DNA from: Linanthus parryae
Lineage: Eukaryota; Streptophyta; Magnoliopsida; Ericales; Polemoniaceae
NCBI GenBank assembly: GCA_023055425.1
Contig: JALGPY010000004.1
Coordinates: 112,509,504-112,573,503 of the forward strand
Reading direction: 5' to 3'
Length of the DNA stretch: 64,000 nucleotides
A program made the position numbers and the translations under genes. This document shows, piece after piece, positions 55,077 to 64,000 of the stretch. Below the pieces are notes generated by a model that was given only the letters and a program-made list of their open reading frames with translations, did not search any database and was not told the origin of the DNA. The first letter of the stretch is position 1. Each line of letters begins with the position of its first letter.

Positions 55077-55833
55077 ATGTCTGGAGAAGAGGGAAAAATT
55101 GCAATCGAGTTGTTGGGAACTGGAGATGAGGTGTTTACTAATGCCAAGTGCTTGATGAATAGTGAAGTTGCACTGATTCTGGAACACAAGCTTCAGCAGC
55201 AGATGGCTGATGACGATTCAATCAACCAAGTGTTTGAAAAGTCTCTCCGACACGTGCAACGTTTTGGTCAATACAAGAATCAAGATTCTGACAGGCTCGA
55301 GAAATCCTAAGAGCATCTCCAATAGTTAGGTTAAAAAGTTAGTTTAGTTATAATTTACATAATTAGAAGAAATAACAAGCTCCAATTGTCTAGTTAAATG
55401 ACTCAATACTTTACATATTATGTATCCCGCTCTCTACTAGTAGCTAGCTAGAAAGTAGGAAGTTAAACTTTTTGTGTCTATCTCTCTCCTAGTTTAATTT
55501 AATAAATAAATATTTTTATAATTTCATACCTACAAGTTATGTAAAATACATGACACCATTGGAGCAAACACTAAATAGTTCACTTAGTTAAAATTCATAC
55601 TAGTTATAATTTAGCTAATTTGTGGTTTTACCATTGGAGATGCTCTAAGTAGACATGATCATCAGTTGGACCAATTTGAGCTTTGCATACTAGGGGATCT
55701 TTGCCCAGAGACGGTGGATGAGGCTATAGCTATGGTCCCTTCTATTCGGGATACAAGACATGCCAAAACATTTGATGACGAGGCTATCAAGAAACTGTTG
55801 GATGACTTGTCAATGATCAAGAAATTTGAGTAA
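55077..55833 (+). pseudogene. NRPB4: RPB4 copy 3, interrupted by a MITE
   Basis: Begins MSGEEGKIAIELLGTGDEVFTNAKC. A 4-base deletion (ATTCTGACAGG for ATTCCGTCCGACAGG, about 55287) shifts the phase, and a 335-bp MITE splits the gene at 55310/55646. Distal part to KKFE-TAA at 55831-55833 is otherwise readable. It is the most diverged of the three copies. Confidence 0.92.
55311..55645. mobile_element. Tourist-like MITE in RPB4 copy 3 (335 bp)
   Basis: Perfect 13-bp inverted ends GAGCATCTCCAAT / ATTGGAGATGCTC and TAA target duplication (55308-55310, 55646-55648). The two other RPB4 copies show the empty site AATCCTAAGTAGAC. Confidence 0.94.
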
Positions 55834-57215
55834 TGTATAATGCTGTTTTTGCAAATTAGCTATCGGCATTGTGGAGTTGCTTCAGGTTTCAGACATATAA
55901 ATGACTTGCGTTGGGGTCTTTAAGTTCATAGTCAATTCAATTGATCTACTTGTTATTGTTATTTAAATCCAGTAAACGACTTTTTTTTGGAAGTGGAACA
56001 AATATTAGTGTTTAGGCTCTAGTTGCTATTACTATTGCCTGAATATGAATTTTTTCGGTGTTCTCATAGATTAGATAGGAAATAAGGGTCAATATTTGAC
56101 AAATTATCTACTACTTTATATCGGATTTGTTACTACCATTGCATTGGATTTGAAACGATTAATAGTGCTATACCATGCCGAACCTCAGTCTGACCATAGT
56201 AATGTAAATTCGAAGAACTATACAAAGATTAATTGGTGACGACCGAAGAAGCTTCCTAGCAACATGGAAGGATTCATATCATTAGTTCGTACATGCCCAG
56301 CGGATACATCACTCAAGTAACTACCCACCCAATGTGATGCCAAAAATGCAGGTATCTGCTCAATCCACAATACAATTTCAAACCGTAAACCATGACTCCA
56401 TGAGAATGGTAAGTATAATACTTTAAGAAGTTTGGATGTCCTGGAGCATTTTTGCAGACGAAACATTTTGAGTCTTACATAGACGTTCAAAATTAATGCA
56501 TTTTTTGAACCTTACGAAGCTGCTGGGCTTGGCATCCTAATATACACTAGAGATTTCAGCACCCAGTGCAGCATATAACAGACAGGCTGATTTTGTCAAA
56601 AACATGGCTTGCTATATGATCTGTAACTAGATCAAATTTAGTTGAATGGTTTGACATACCCGGAAATTTTAGCACAATGCAGGAACCCAATATTTTGTGA
56701 AACTAAAGAATTTCGCATTTGCAAATGCGAGAGTACAAAAACAACTTGTCACATCCTAGTGTTAAGCCTTAACGGAAGAGCTACTTCATGTAAGCCATAG
56801 GTTTCCCTTCCCTGCAACCCCATGAAATGACTTGTCATGTTTCTTACAGAGTGTAATTTATCTTGAGATGTGATTATCTGGGATGCTTCATGGAAGTGAG
56901 CGTCTAATAGTGTAGGTGGAAGTTTTTTAGTTCAGAGAAAAGAACTTCACTTAATAATTGGTTTCTGTTTGGTTTGTCTGTTTGAAAGGTTAATGCCACA
57001 GACCAATACTTACTGGGTGTGCTGAAGTTTTTTTATTCGTAGGATGACCGATGCGGAACTCTTTTATGAACATCTATAGATTGTTAAACACCAAATATGC
57101 TATCTAGCAAATATACACAGGTAGACAGCTGATACTCAAGGTTGCACTTGCACATAAAAGCATTCTGGTAGGCAACAAGCAGAGAAATAGAACGAGGAAG
57201 TTTTAACTGAATATT
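55834..57215. other. Spacer downstream of RPB4 copy 3
   Basis: Unit 3 version of 15617-16854, without Helitron or hAT MITE. Minus-strand frame 56218-56490 (WIEQIPAFLASHWVGSYL) is the longest form of the unrecognised frame. Confidence 0.55.
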
Positions 57216-57377
57216 GGTAGGGGCTGCGCGGACGCAGGCCCCCGCTGCAACAAATAATGACTTAGACTCCACCGCTTGGGCGGATCTTAGGCTAGTGCCC
57301 CTCCTAAGTGCAGTGGAGGTCACCAACCTAGGCCATGAGCCTTCTTGATCGCTCATCGACCCCGTCCAGGTAAGTAA
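57216..57377 (-). ncRNA. U1: U1 snRNA gene, copy 6
   Basis: 162 nucleotides, from 57377 (TACTTACCTGGAC arm) to 57216. Reads GGGGTCGATGAGCGATC in stem-loop 1. Sm-type site and last stem intact, except TCTAAGTCATT for TCTACGTCATT. 3' box AGTTAAA at 57208-57202. Confidence 0.92.
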
Positions 57378-57400
57378 TTTAACAGCAGCACCCAGCTCTC

Positions 57401-57460
57401 TTTAAATACTCCTGTACGTCTACTTCCTTGGTCTTGTGCTCCTCAGTACCGGTGTGGGAC
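57401..57460 (-). promoter_or_regulatory. U1 copy 6 promoter
   Basis: Minus strand GTCCCACACCG at 57460-57450, one base off the USE consensus, and TATTTAAA at 57408-57401. Confidence 0.85.
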
Positions 57461-58277
57461 TTATAGCCAATAAAAGTTGCTAACAACTTCAATATTCTTT
57501 CTAGTTTCTACTACTGGTTGACACATGGGCTGTGTTGATTACCAAAACGGTTTAAAAAAAAGGTATAAAATTTTACATCTCCAATATCCACAAAAGAACT
57601 ATTTTTTTTAGAGTTATGTGTTGTCTGTCCAGGTAATTAGTAAATTACTTGGGGCATAGAGGTCTCCTGGCACGACAAAGCACTTCGTACTTCTCTGCAA
57701 CTAAAACGATTGAGCATTGCTGTTAAGTATTGTATTTCTCTTATTCTTTGTTAATGTGTCTTGTACTTCTGTAATTATTCAGATTTCTCTCCAATGGCAA
57801 GAATTTATTGGCATCGGAGTTGAGGTTGTCAACTTCACAAATAAATGATCAGATGGATCACCTTGTACACAAACATTGGGAAAATTGTCGTCTCTTACTG
57901 GAGGGAAGATTTTCGGCTTCCCGGGTGGTGGATTTGTTTAGTTTCTTTCATTTCTTATTTTTATTTTTTCGTTAGGAAAGTGATTGTTTCTGATGACATG
58001 ATGCTGGTAACTCAAAACTTATGTAGAAATTCCACAATAGCATGCACAGAGAATCATTCATGCCTTTTTTAGTAATTTCAAACGAGAGAAAATCTAAGTA
58101 CAACATATAAGTGCAACATACTCTTCACTTTTGTAACCATTCATCACTTTTGTAGTCACTGCATCTTAACAAAATCCATCCACTGATGTAGTAGGCCTCT
58201 TGAGCTCCTCTGATGAATTATCAGAGAAATATCAGAAAAGCAACATAATCTTCGCAAATCAGGGGAGTGTAGTTTGG
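57461..58277. other. Inverted copy of the host spacer
   Basis: 57540-58070 is the reverse complement of the spacer at 10200-10900, with the same segment around ATTTCTCTCCAATGG. It joins the 3' end of the PB1 gene. No other gene seen. Confidence 0.6.
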
Positions 58278-59531
58278 TTATAGCAAATCGTAGTAACCTG
58301 TGGCTCCACTTGAGCTCCTCTGATAAATGGTTTCCCCCATTCCATTCACGGCAATAACATACTGAAAACCAGCATCATTCTTCTGAGCATACCTCCCCGC
58401 AAGAGAATGCGGGCTATCACTTTCTTCAGCTGGATCTACCAGAAACATCCTTAACATCACCCTCTCAGACCCTCCTTTGGAATCATCATTATACTTCTGA
58501 ATCATATGTTGAACATCCCCTGGGAGCTGATACTTAATTTTGTGAAGTGGGCTCCAAATCTCAGAGATTTTCTTTTCAAGATCGCTAAGAGTCAAGTTGT
58601 TCTTCGTGATGGAAACAAGGTGTGTTTCTCCTCCAACATATCTAAGCTTCCCGTCACATGGTCGTGGCAATATTTCCCCCCCAAAGCTGCACAAGAACTT
58701 CATCTTCTGAGTTACAGACCCATCATAAGCTGTCCTCCCCGCAAGAGAATGCAGGCTATCAATTCCAATTGGAAGTACCAGAAATATCCTTAACATCTCA
58801 GAATCTCCTCTTCTGAAATCATCATCACACTCCTGAATCATAATTTGGACATCCTCCTCAGAACACACAGATATTAGTGCATCTAGATCCTCCCCTGGGA
58901 GCTTATATTTTATTTTGTGAACTTGATTGCAAATCGCCAAGGTTTCCTTCTGTAGATCGCTAAAAGTAAAGTTTTTCTTGAAGGAAAGAATCTGTGTTTG
59001 TCCTCCAACATATGTAAGCTTCCCGTCACATGGCCGTGGCATTATTCTCCCCCCAAAGCTGCACTGGATCTTCATATTTTCATCATAACCACATGGCTTC
59101 TGGTGTGAATTAAGAGTAGTTCCCAAGGCATTAGAAGTAGGAATTGTTGGATCACAGCAACCTCCATCATGAGAATGTTGAGTAACATGTATTAGGCCAT
59201 TCCCAGTGAAGTCCTCCTTATCATCTTGTCTGGGTAAAATATCATCAAAAGCCTTTTGCTCCGTTACTGCAGCATATGACCTTCCATGCACATAATCAAA
59301 AGTAGTGCTAGTGGTTCCAGAAGATTCAGAATCTTTTCTTACCCAAAGAAGCTGGTGGTTGTTCTCAACTTTATATTCTGCTTTCTTTGGCTGCTGATGT
59401 TGCTGGTAATAATCCATAGTAGGTGGCGCAGGTAACCGGCCTCCTCGACATCTGAAAACCCAGCCTGGAGAGAACTCCTCGCCAGTCTGCCGATCTCTGA
59501 AAAACTCCGACTGTAGCATCAAACCTAACAT
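58278..59531 (-). CDS. Protein with two tandem PB1 domains
   Basis: 417 residues from ATG 59531; the second in-frame ATG (59417, MDYYQQHQQ) is a likely alternative start. Residues 60-140 are polar and low in complexity. PB1 domain 1 (about 153-249) has the basic face (KIQCSFGGRIMPRP, GKLTYVGGQT) and the acidic OPCA motif PGEDLDALISVCSEEDVQ. Domain 2 (about 281-367) has KFLCSFGGEILPRP and GKLRYVGGET, but its OPCA motif is deleted (YQLPGDVQHMI). A conserved tail GFQYVIAVNGMGETIYQRSSSG closes it. Plant PB1 proteins of this type usually have one PB1 domain, often with a Raf-like kinase; none follows here. PB1 domains pair head to tail in signalling complexes. Partner unknown. Confidence 0.8.
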   Translation of the reverse strand: MLGLMLQSEFFRDRQTGEEFSPGWVFRCRGGRLPAPPTMDYYQQHQQPKKAEYKVENNHQLLWVRKDSESSGTTSTTFDYVHGRSYAAVTEQKAFDDILPRQDDKEDFTGNGLIHVTQHSHDGGCCDPTIPTSNALGTTLNSHQKPCGYDENMKIQCSFGGRIMPRPCDGKLTYVGGQTQILSFKKNFTFSDLQKETLAICNQVHKIKYKLPGEDLDALISVCSEEDVQIMIQECDDDFRRGDSEMLRIFLVLPIGIDSLHSLAGRTAYDGSVTQKMKFLCSFGGEILPRPCDGKLRYVGGETHLVSITKNNLTLSDLEKKISEIWSPLHKIKYQLPGDVQHMIQKYNDDSKGGSERVMLRMFLVDPAEESDSPHSLAGRYAQKNDAGFQYVIAVNGMGETIYQRSSSGATGYYDLL

Positions 59532-59843
59532 CCCAGCAGCGTTAAAATTAAGTTTGTTGTTTATTATTGCGACGATATATTCTTAATTCTAGCATGACAG
59601 GGTCTTTTAATACTAGCTAGTATTGCTTGGGACACAAGGGTCGTGCCCTATACTAATCCAACCTGAAGTACGAAAACAAATTTCAAATATCGTCTCATTC
59701 TCCTAATCCTTGTCGGAGACCCATTGCCTGCACAACCCTAGTAGTTTTACAAATACCACTATTGCCTCCCTTCTTCTGCAACCCACCGATTAACATACAC
59801 AACTCTTTCACACAAATTGTGATAACGTCCATCAACAACAATG
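59532..59843. other. Upstream region of the PB1 gene
   Basis: No gene. Contains the probable promoter of the minus-strand PB1 gene; no clear TATA box assigned. Confidence 0.5.
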
Positions 59844-59967
59844 TGCTATTTGGTAAAATCTTCCTTGCCTTCTCATTCACTATTCACAGTATTAAATAGT
59901 AATTACAAATATCCTAATTACACAACTAGTCCTCTATTAAGTATAAATATACAAAATCGTCCTATTA
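59844..59967 (-). mobile_element. copia-3 3' LTR
   Basis: Element strand TAATAGGACGATTTTGTATAT at 59967, clearly related to the copia-1 LTR, ending near ATTTTACCAAATAGCA at about 59844 (left limit approximate). Confidence 0.8.
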
Positions 59968-60197
59968 CTCCGCCGCAGTCGAAACTGTAGACTCGCCAAC
60001 TTTGAGACTGGCACGCAAACGCCGGAGCAAAGGCCGAGGGAGAGCCTTGGTGAAGATGTCGGCGTACTGATAATCAGCAGGAATGTGCAACACGCGAAGC
60101 TGACCCAAACGAACGTTCTCACGAACGAAGTGTAGATCAATCTCAACATGTTTAGTACGCTGAACTGAACAGGATTACCAGAGAGATAGACATCACT
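59965..60197 (-). pseudogene. copia-3 pol 3' end, truncated by copia-4
   Basis: Encodes the RNase H tail: VYLSGNPVQ, a phase break near 60165, KHVEIDLHFVRE-type, VLHIPADYQYADIFTKALPRPL and a stop at 59967-59965 in the LTR edge, as in copia-2. The upstream part is cut at 60197 by the copia-4 LTR. Confidence 0.85.
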
Positions 60198-60839
60198 TGT
60201 TGTGGAAATTTTGGTGAAAACTCAAATTCAGAATTTTTTGTGAGTAGATGAAGATGATGATTTTGGTGTAGGCTAAGGCGGTCCAGGACCTATCTTCAAG
60301 ATAGTAATTTCCCCCACTAGTTGGTGCAAAATGGGCTGCCCGGAAATCCTACCTACCGATACAATGCCTACCGTGTTGGAGAACAACAAATTTGCACTAC
60401 TCGTTATACTCCCGAATTAGAACCCGAACCCGGAACGATAAGACCACAAAATGATAAGATAGCAAAGTAGGCTATGTAAGGAACATACAGATTCAGAGCA
60501 GAATGATTTTCGTACTCAACTTGGTAGTGCACAGAGGTATAAAAGGAACGAAATGGTGCCTTTACACCTCTGTGTCACTGACGGAGAGACACATCCCAAA
60601 GAAAAGAGTTACATCCATTTGCTGGACATACAAAGAATTTAAAATGGAGACCAAGTAACTGCTTTGGCAGTTACAAACCAACGGACATGACCGTTTGAGA
60701 GACACTAAGTGATTAAAATGGTCAACCAATTTCTAGGAAACAAACCGGGTGAAGGATAGTGAGAAAATACACTTAAATAATAAACAAACAAACAAAGTTT
60801 ATTATTAGGAATAGTTTATATACAATAATATATACAACA
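60198..60839 (-). mobile_element. copia-4 3' LTR (642 bp)
   Basis: Element strand TGTTGTATATATT at 60839 to TTTCCACAACA at 60198, with mirrored ends TGTTG/CAACA. The purine tract AAATGGGAGA precedes its start on the element strand (60850-60841). TCACT (60193-60197) would be the target duplication; the partner is outside. Confidence 0.75.
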
Positions 60840-61437
60840 ATCTCCCATTTATTACTAATAATAAAATACAAAAAATATTAAAGTTGGGTATAGTACAACG
60901 TATCACCAACGGTGGACTGGGCCTTGAACCGTGGCTTGAATAATGACTTATAATCTCGAGAGACAATAAGAAATTATTCACGTTAGTACCGGGTTCTAAA
61001 TTCTCAAAAGACAGCGCTTTAATGGGCCTTTACGCTGAATTGGTCTTAGCATGTACTCTCGGAGTTTTACCGATAACTCCTAGGAAGCGGCTTCTCACTT
61101 CCTTACTTGCAAAGGCAAACTTCATCAAGAGCGTCCACAATCGCTTTAGCGCTCCACACATAACATGCTATGAGTTTGTTAAGGACGTAAGTCCAACCTT
61201 CTTAAAATGTTGTGGATAGATAGTGCATTGATCAAATATGAGATTTTGAAGGAATAGTGATTCATTTCTTAGTAAGAAGATCAATCACCCCCACTATTAA
61301 TCGAATAATGTAATGCACTTGGAATGTAGTCTCACACTAGCATTCCACGGTTAATCTTTTAATTGAATTGCCCTTGAACTTCGATGCACGTGATTTTCGA
61401 TAATGATCGACATCAACGTGATGAAGTAGGTTTCAAT
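60840..61437 (-). other. copia-4 3' untranslated internal region
   Basis: About 600 bp between the pol stop and the LTR, longer than usual for copia. The plus-strand frame at 61022-61219 has no recognisable similarity. Confidence 0.5.
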
Positions 61438-62511
61438 TTAGACACCTCTATTAGTCGGTAATAATCTCATATTTTTCATGATCTTACTAATCCTCTCACC
61501 CGATAAGGAATTTGTGAGTGGATCCGCCAACATTTGATCCGTAGGTAAATACTCTAGTGAAATTTTTCCTTTCATCACAATACGACGAGTATGGTTATAA
61601 CGCATATTAATATGCTTGCTATTATTCGTCATTCTCTTGTTCTTTTCATTGCTAATAGCCGCTTGATTATCACAATATAATGTGATTGAACCTCTTGGCA
61701 CATTAATAAAAGGAATACATCTCAAAAAACGCTTAATCCACAAAAGATCTTTACTAGCAAGTGACATAGCAATAAACTCAGATTCCATAGAAGATAATGC
61801 AATGCAAGATTGTCTTTGAGATGACCATGCAATAATAGATCCACCTAAAGTAAATAGCCAACCACTAGTTTATTTGGAAGACATTTTATCGGACGCCCAA
61901 TTCGCATCACTATAACATTCTAAAACCGAACTAGGACATTTATAATGCAAAGCATAATCCAAAGTATGTTTTAAGTATCTCATAACTCTACCAAGTTCAT
62001 TCCAATGTTCATGACTAGGATTACAAGTAAACCTACTCAAAACACCAACGGCACATGCAATATTGGGTCTAGTATAACTCATGGGATAAATCAAACTACC
62101 AATAATTTTAGCATACAATTCTTGCTCAACGGGTTCCCCACTATTAGGAACAAGTTTAGTAGAAGGATTAAAAGGTGATGGACTAGACTTGCAAACAAAA
62201 TAATTAAACCTTCTCAAAATTTTCTCAATGTAATGTGATTGTGACAAAATAAAACCACCATCTTGTCTAATAACTTTAACACCCAAAATTACATCTACCG
62301 GTCCTAAATCTTTCATGTCAAAAACTCGAGTAAGAAAACTTTTTGTCTCATTGACACAATCAATATTAGAACCAAAAATCAACAAATCATCAACATAAAG
62401 AGTAAGCAAAACATTATAATTAGGAGTACTTTTAAAGAAAACACAACTTTCTACTTTACTACTCTTAAAACCAAAACCTTTAATTTCTTTTTTAATTTTT
62501 TTATACCATTT
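61438..62511 (-). pseudogene. copia-4 reverse transcriptase and RNase H, truncated
   Basis: Minus strand from 62511: KWYKKIKKEIKGFGF, then TLYVDDLLIFGSN (about 62400-62370), MKDLGPVDVILGVKV, and ILRRFNYF. RNase H: CYSDANWASDKMSSK, then an in-frame TAA at 61872-61870 (TCA in intact elements), [22 protein letters not shown] and HINMRYN, ending NRGV-stop at 61440-61438. Family differs from copia-1/2/3. Its 5' part is lost at 62512, where a TAGGGGTGCAA sequence begins. Confidence 0.9.
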
Positions 62512-64000
62512 CCTAGGGGTGCAACTTGGACGGGCTGAACCCGACCAACCCGAACCCAGCCCGGAATAAATTTGGGCTTGGACACATGTTTTGAGTAATT
62601 TGGACGGGCTCGAGCAAAAAATTTCAACCCGAATTGCAATTAGGGTTGGGCTTGGGTACGGATATAAAATGATGGGCTAGCCCGAATTGCCCGATTTGTA
62701 TACTCATTACCTATAAATGTTATATTTTGGAGAATATTATATAGCATATTTATCAGGAATCTATTATTTTTCTATTAACCATTAGTGATATTTTAAACAA
62801 TGTTTTTGTTCTTAACTAATAGATTTTTTCCGCAAAATATTTAGTATTGTCTTGTATAAATTGATAATTTTTTAATTCACTCGAACAAGTCATTATTTTT
62901 TAGTTTGAAATAAAAAAATTAGAAGTGTCTACATTCGATGAAACAGCCCGGAATCTCGGTTCAGGGTTAAAGAGACAATCGACAACCAAAAGTAGAAATA
63001 TACTATTAAGATTACATTTCGCTTAATGTACATAACAAAATTTCGATAATAAGTACAATCTAAAACAAATCGTGTGTGATCTACTAAGTGATATAAGTTA
63101 ATCTAAACTTCTTCATCTCGATCCGCTTTCCCATTCCCCAAACTTGATTGACGACCTGCGGTTTTAAAATGGCAAATGCCGACGCAGTTTTGAAGAAATA
63201 ATCAGTAAAAACTGAGTAAATACATACTACGCCATGTAAAGCAATGAGTGGCACGGAAGCATGAGTTGAAACAAATTAGAAGATTTAAATAGTAAAGCTA
63301 TCATGTTGGAGAATTTGGAACAACTGGAAGTAAAGGAGTAACAAAAACTTCTCAATTTAATAAAATTGAGAGACCACGAGTAGTTCGTAACATAACCCGA
63401 GTAAACAAGTCCATTTGATCTTATAACGATAGTAGTTCAAGAGTAGCCAAGATTTACAATTCATTACAAATCAATTAGGGCATATCAAGAGCCACAAACA
63501 ACATTAATAAGTAGCCAATCTTGAATTTCGACTTCAATCAACAGTTTAATTTAGCTGAGGCGTGTCAAGAGCCACCAGCAGGATCGATGTAGACAGAGGG
63601 ATCACGAAATAATCACTAAGGGTTCCTTCTAGGGTCTATCAAACCCTATTTCACCCGAGCGTTAAGGGAGCCCATTCGTCAACCCCGCTCACAACATTAG
63701 CTAAAAGGCCTTAAGTGTCGACACCCCTATACTGTAGTGACCCTTACAAGTATAAGTAGAACTCTATAGCTCTATAAACCCCTTGGCCTCAATATCTTGA
63801 TACATTTTGGCTCATCGGGGGCGGTTTTTTGAACATTGACGTTCTATCCAATAATAAGAAGCATTGCTTCAATGGAGGATCGCTTGATGCCTCCCATTAA
63901 TAACAGTACTCTGTACATCGTCCTAAGTCTATTAGAGTTATTTTATTTCTTCTCTTTCACATAACCAGAATCATAATATCAACACTTCGCAAGTAATTTC
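62512..64000. other. Unassigned right-hand sequence, starting with a hAT-like end
   Basis: TAGGGGTGCAACTTGG at 62512 resembles hAT-type inverted ends; 62525-62690 is rich in GGGCTNNNCCCGA motifs. The opposite end is not found before 64000. From about 62930 on there is AT-rich sequence, then 63560-63930, of ordinary composition, with no frame or RNA gene I can support. Confidence 0.4.

Noticed and set aside
63560..63930. Possible gene or LTR at the right edge
   Set aside because: Ordinary composition, but no frame, splice pattern or repeat end that I can support.

Overview
The window is plant nuclear DNA, almost certainly from a eudicot. It is AT-rich and has spliced genes, Tat-type Ty3 and Ty1/copia retrotransposons primed by initiator tRNA-Met, a Helitron, MITEs, MULE-type FAR1 and Ulp1 genes, and plant U1 snRNA genes with the plant upstream element (TCCCACATCG), a TATA-like box and a plant 3' box. 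No bacterial or organellar gene organisation is visible. I cannot name the species.

Under the transposons lies an old tandemly duplicated host locus. Its unit holds U1 snRNA genes in both orientations, an intronless RPB4 gene (fourth subunit of RNA polymerase II), and pieces of a PB1-domain gene. Six full-length U1 genes (11087 +, 16855 -, 23225 +, 50254 -, 51727 +, 57216 -) and two truncated ones (47191, 54167) are present. RPB4 occurs three times: intact at 47989-48411, broken at 12213-12575 and broken at 55077-55833. The best preserved PB1 gene is at 58278-59531 (minus). Comparing copies gives true empty sites for several transposons, so their ends and target duplications can be read directly.

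Layout. 1-5304: a Tat-lineage Ty3 retrotransposon (minus, leaving the window on the left) inserted in a copia element (5305-9377, minus), itself inserted in a PB1 pseudogene. 9383-24331: duplicated unit 1, carrying a 2.9 kb Helitron (12698-15616, with a Tourist MITE and a SINE inside), a solo LTR and a complete 4.67 kb copia element with identical LTRs (18309-22982). 24332-46100: a 22 kb transposon block with a decayed FAR1/MULE transposase gene (minus), an LTR retrotransposon without coding capacity inserted in it (25999-29045), a decayed Ulp1-protease gene (minus), an inverted arm plus 3.6 direct copies of a 718 bp repeat (36655-39630), a second decayed Ulp1 gene on the plus strand, and a small intact GRF zinc-finger/membrane gene. 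46100-52560: unit 2, with the intact RPB4 gene, a hAT-like MITE and the same solo LTR. 52577-58070: an older third unit with a MITE in RPB4. 58278-59531: the PB1 gene. 59844-62511: nested copia remnants. 62512-64000: no recognisable gene.

The genes that could still work are the U1 copies, the 47989 RPB4, the PB1 gene and the GRF gene. U1 and RPB4 both serve Pol II transcripts, and RPB4 here sits behind a U1-style upstream element and TATA box. Whether this linkage matters or is only physical cannot be decided from the sequence. The transposon genes are mostly broken, except the Tat pol frame, which is open to the window edge, and the copia-1 frame, which is open up to the point where the Ty3 element cut it.
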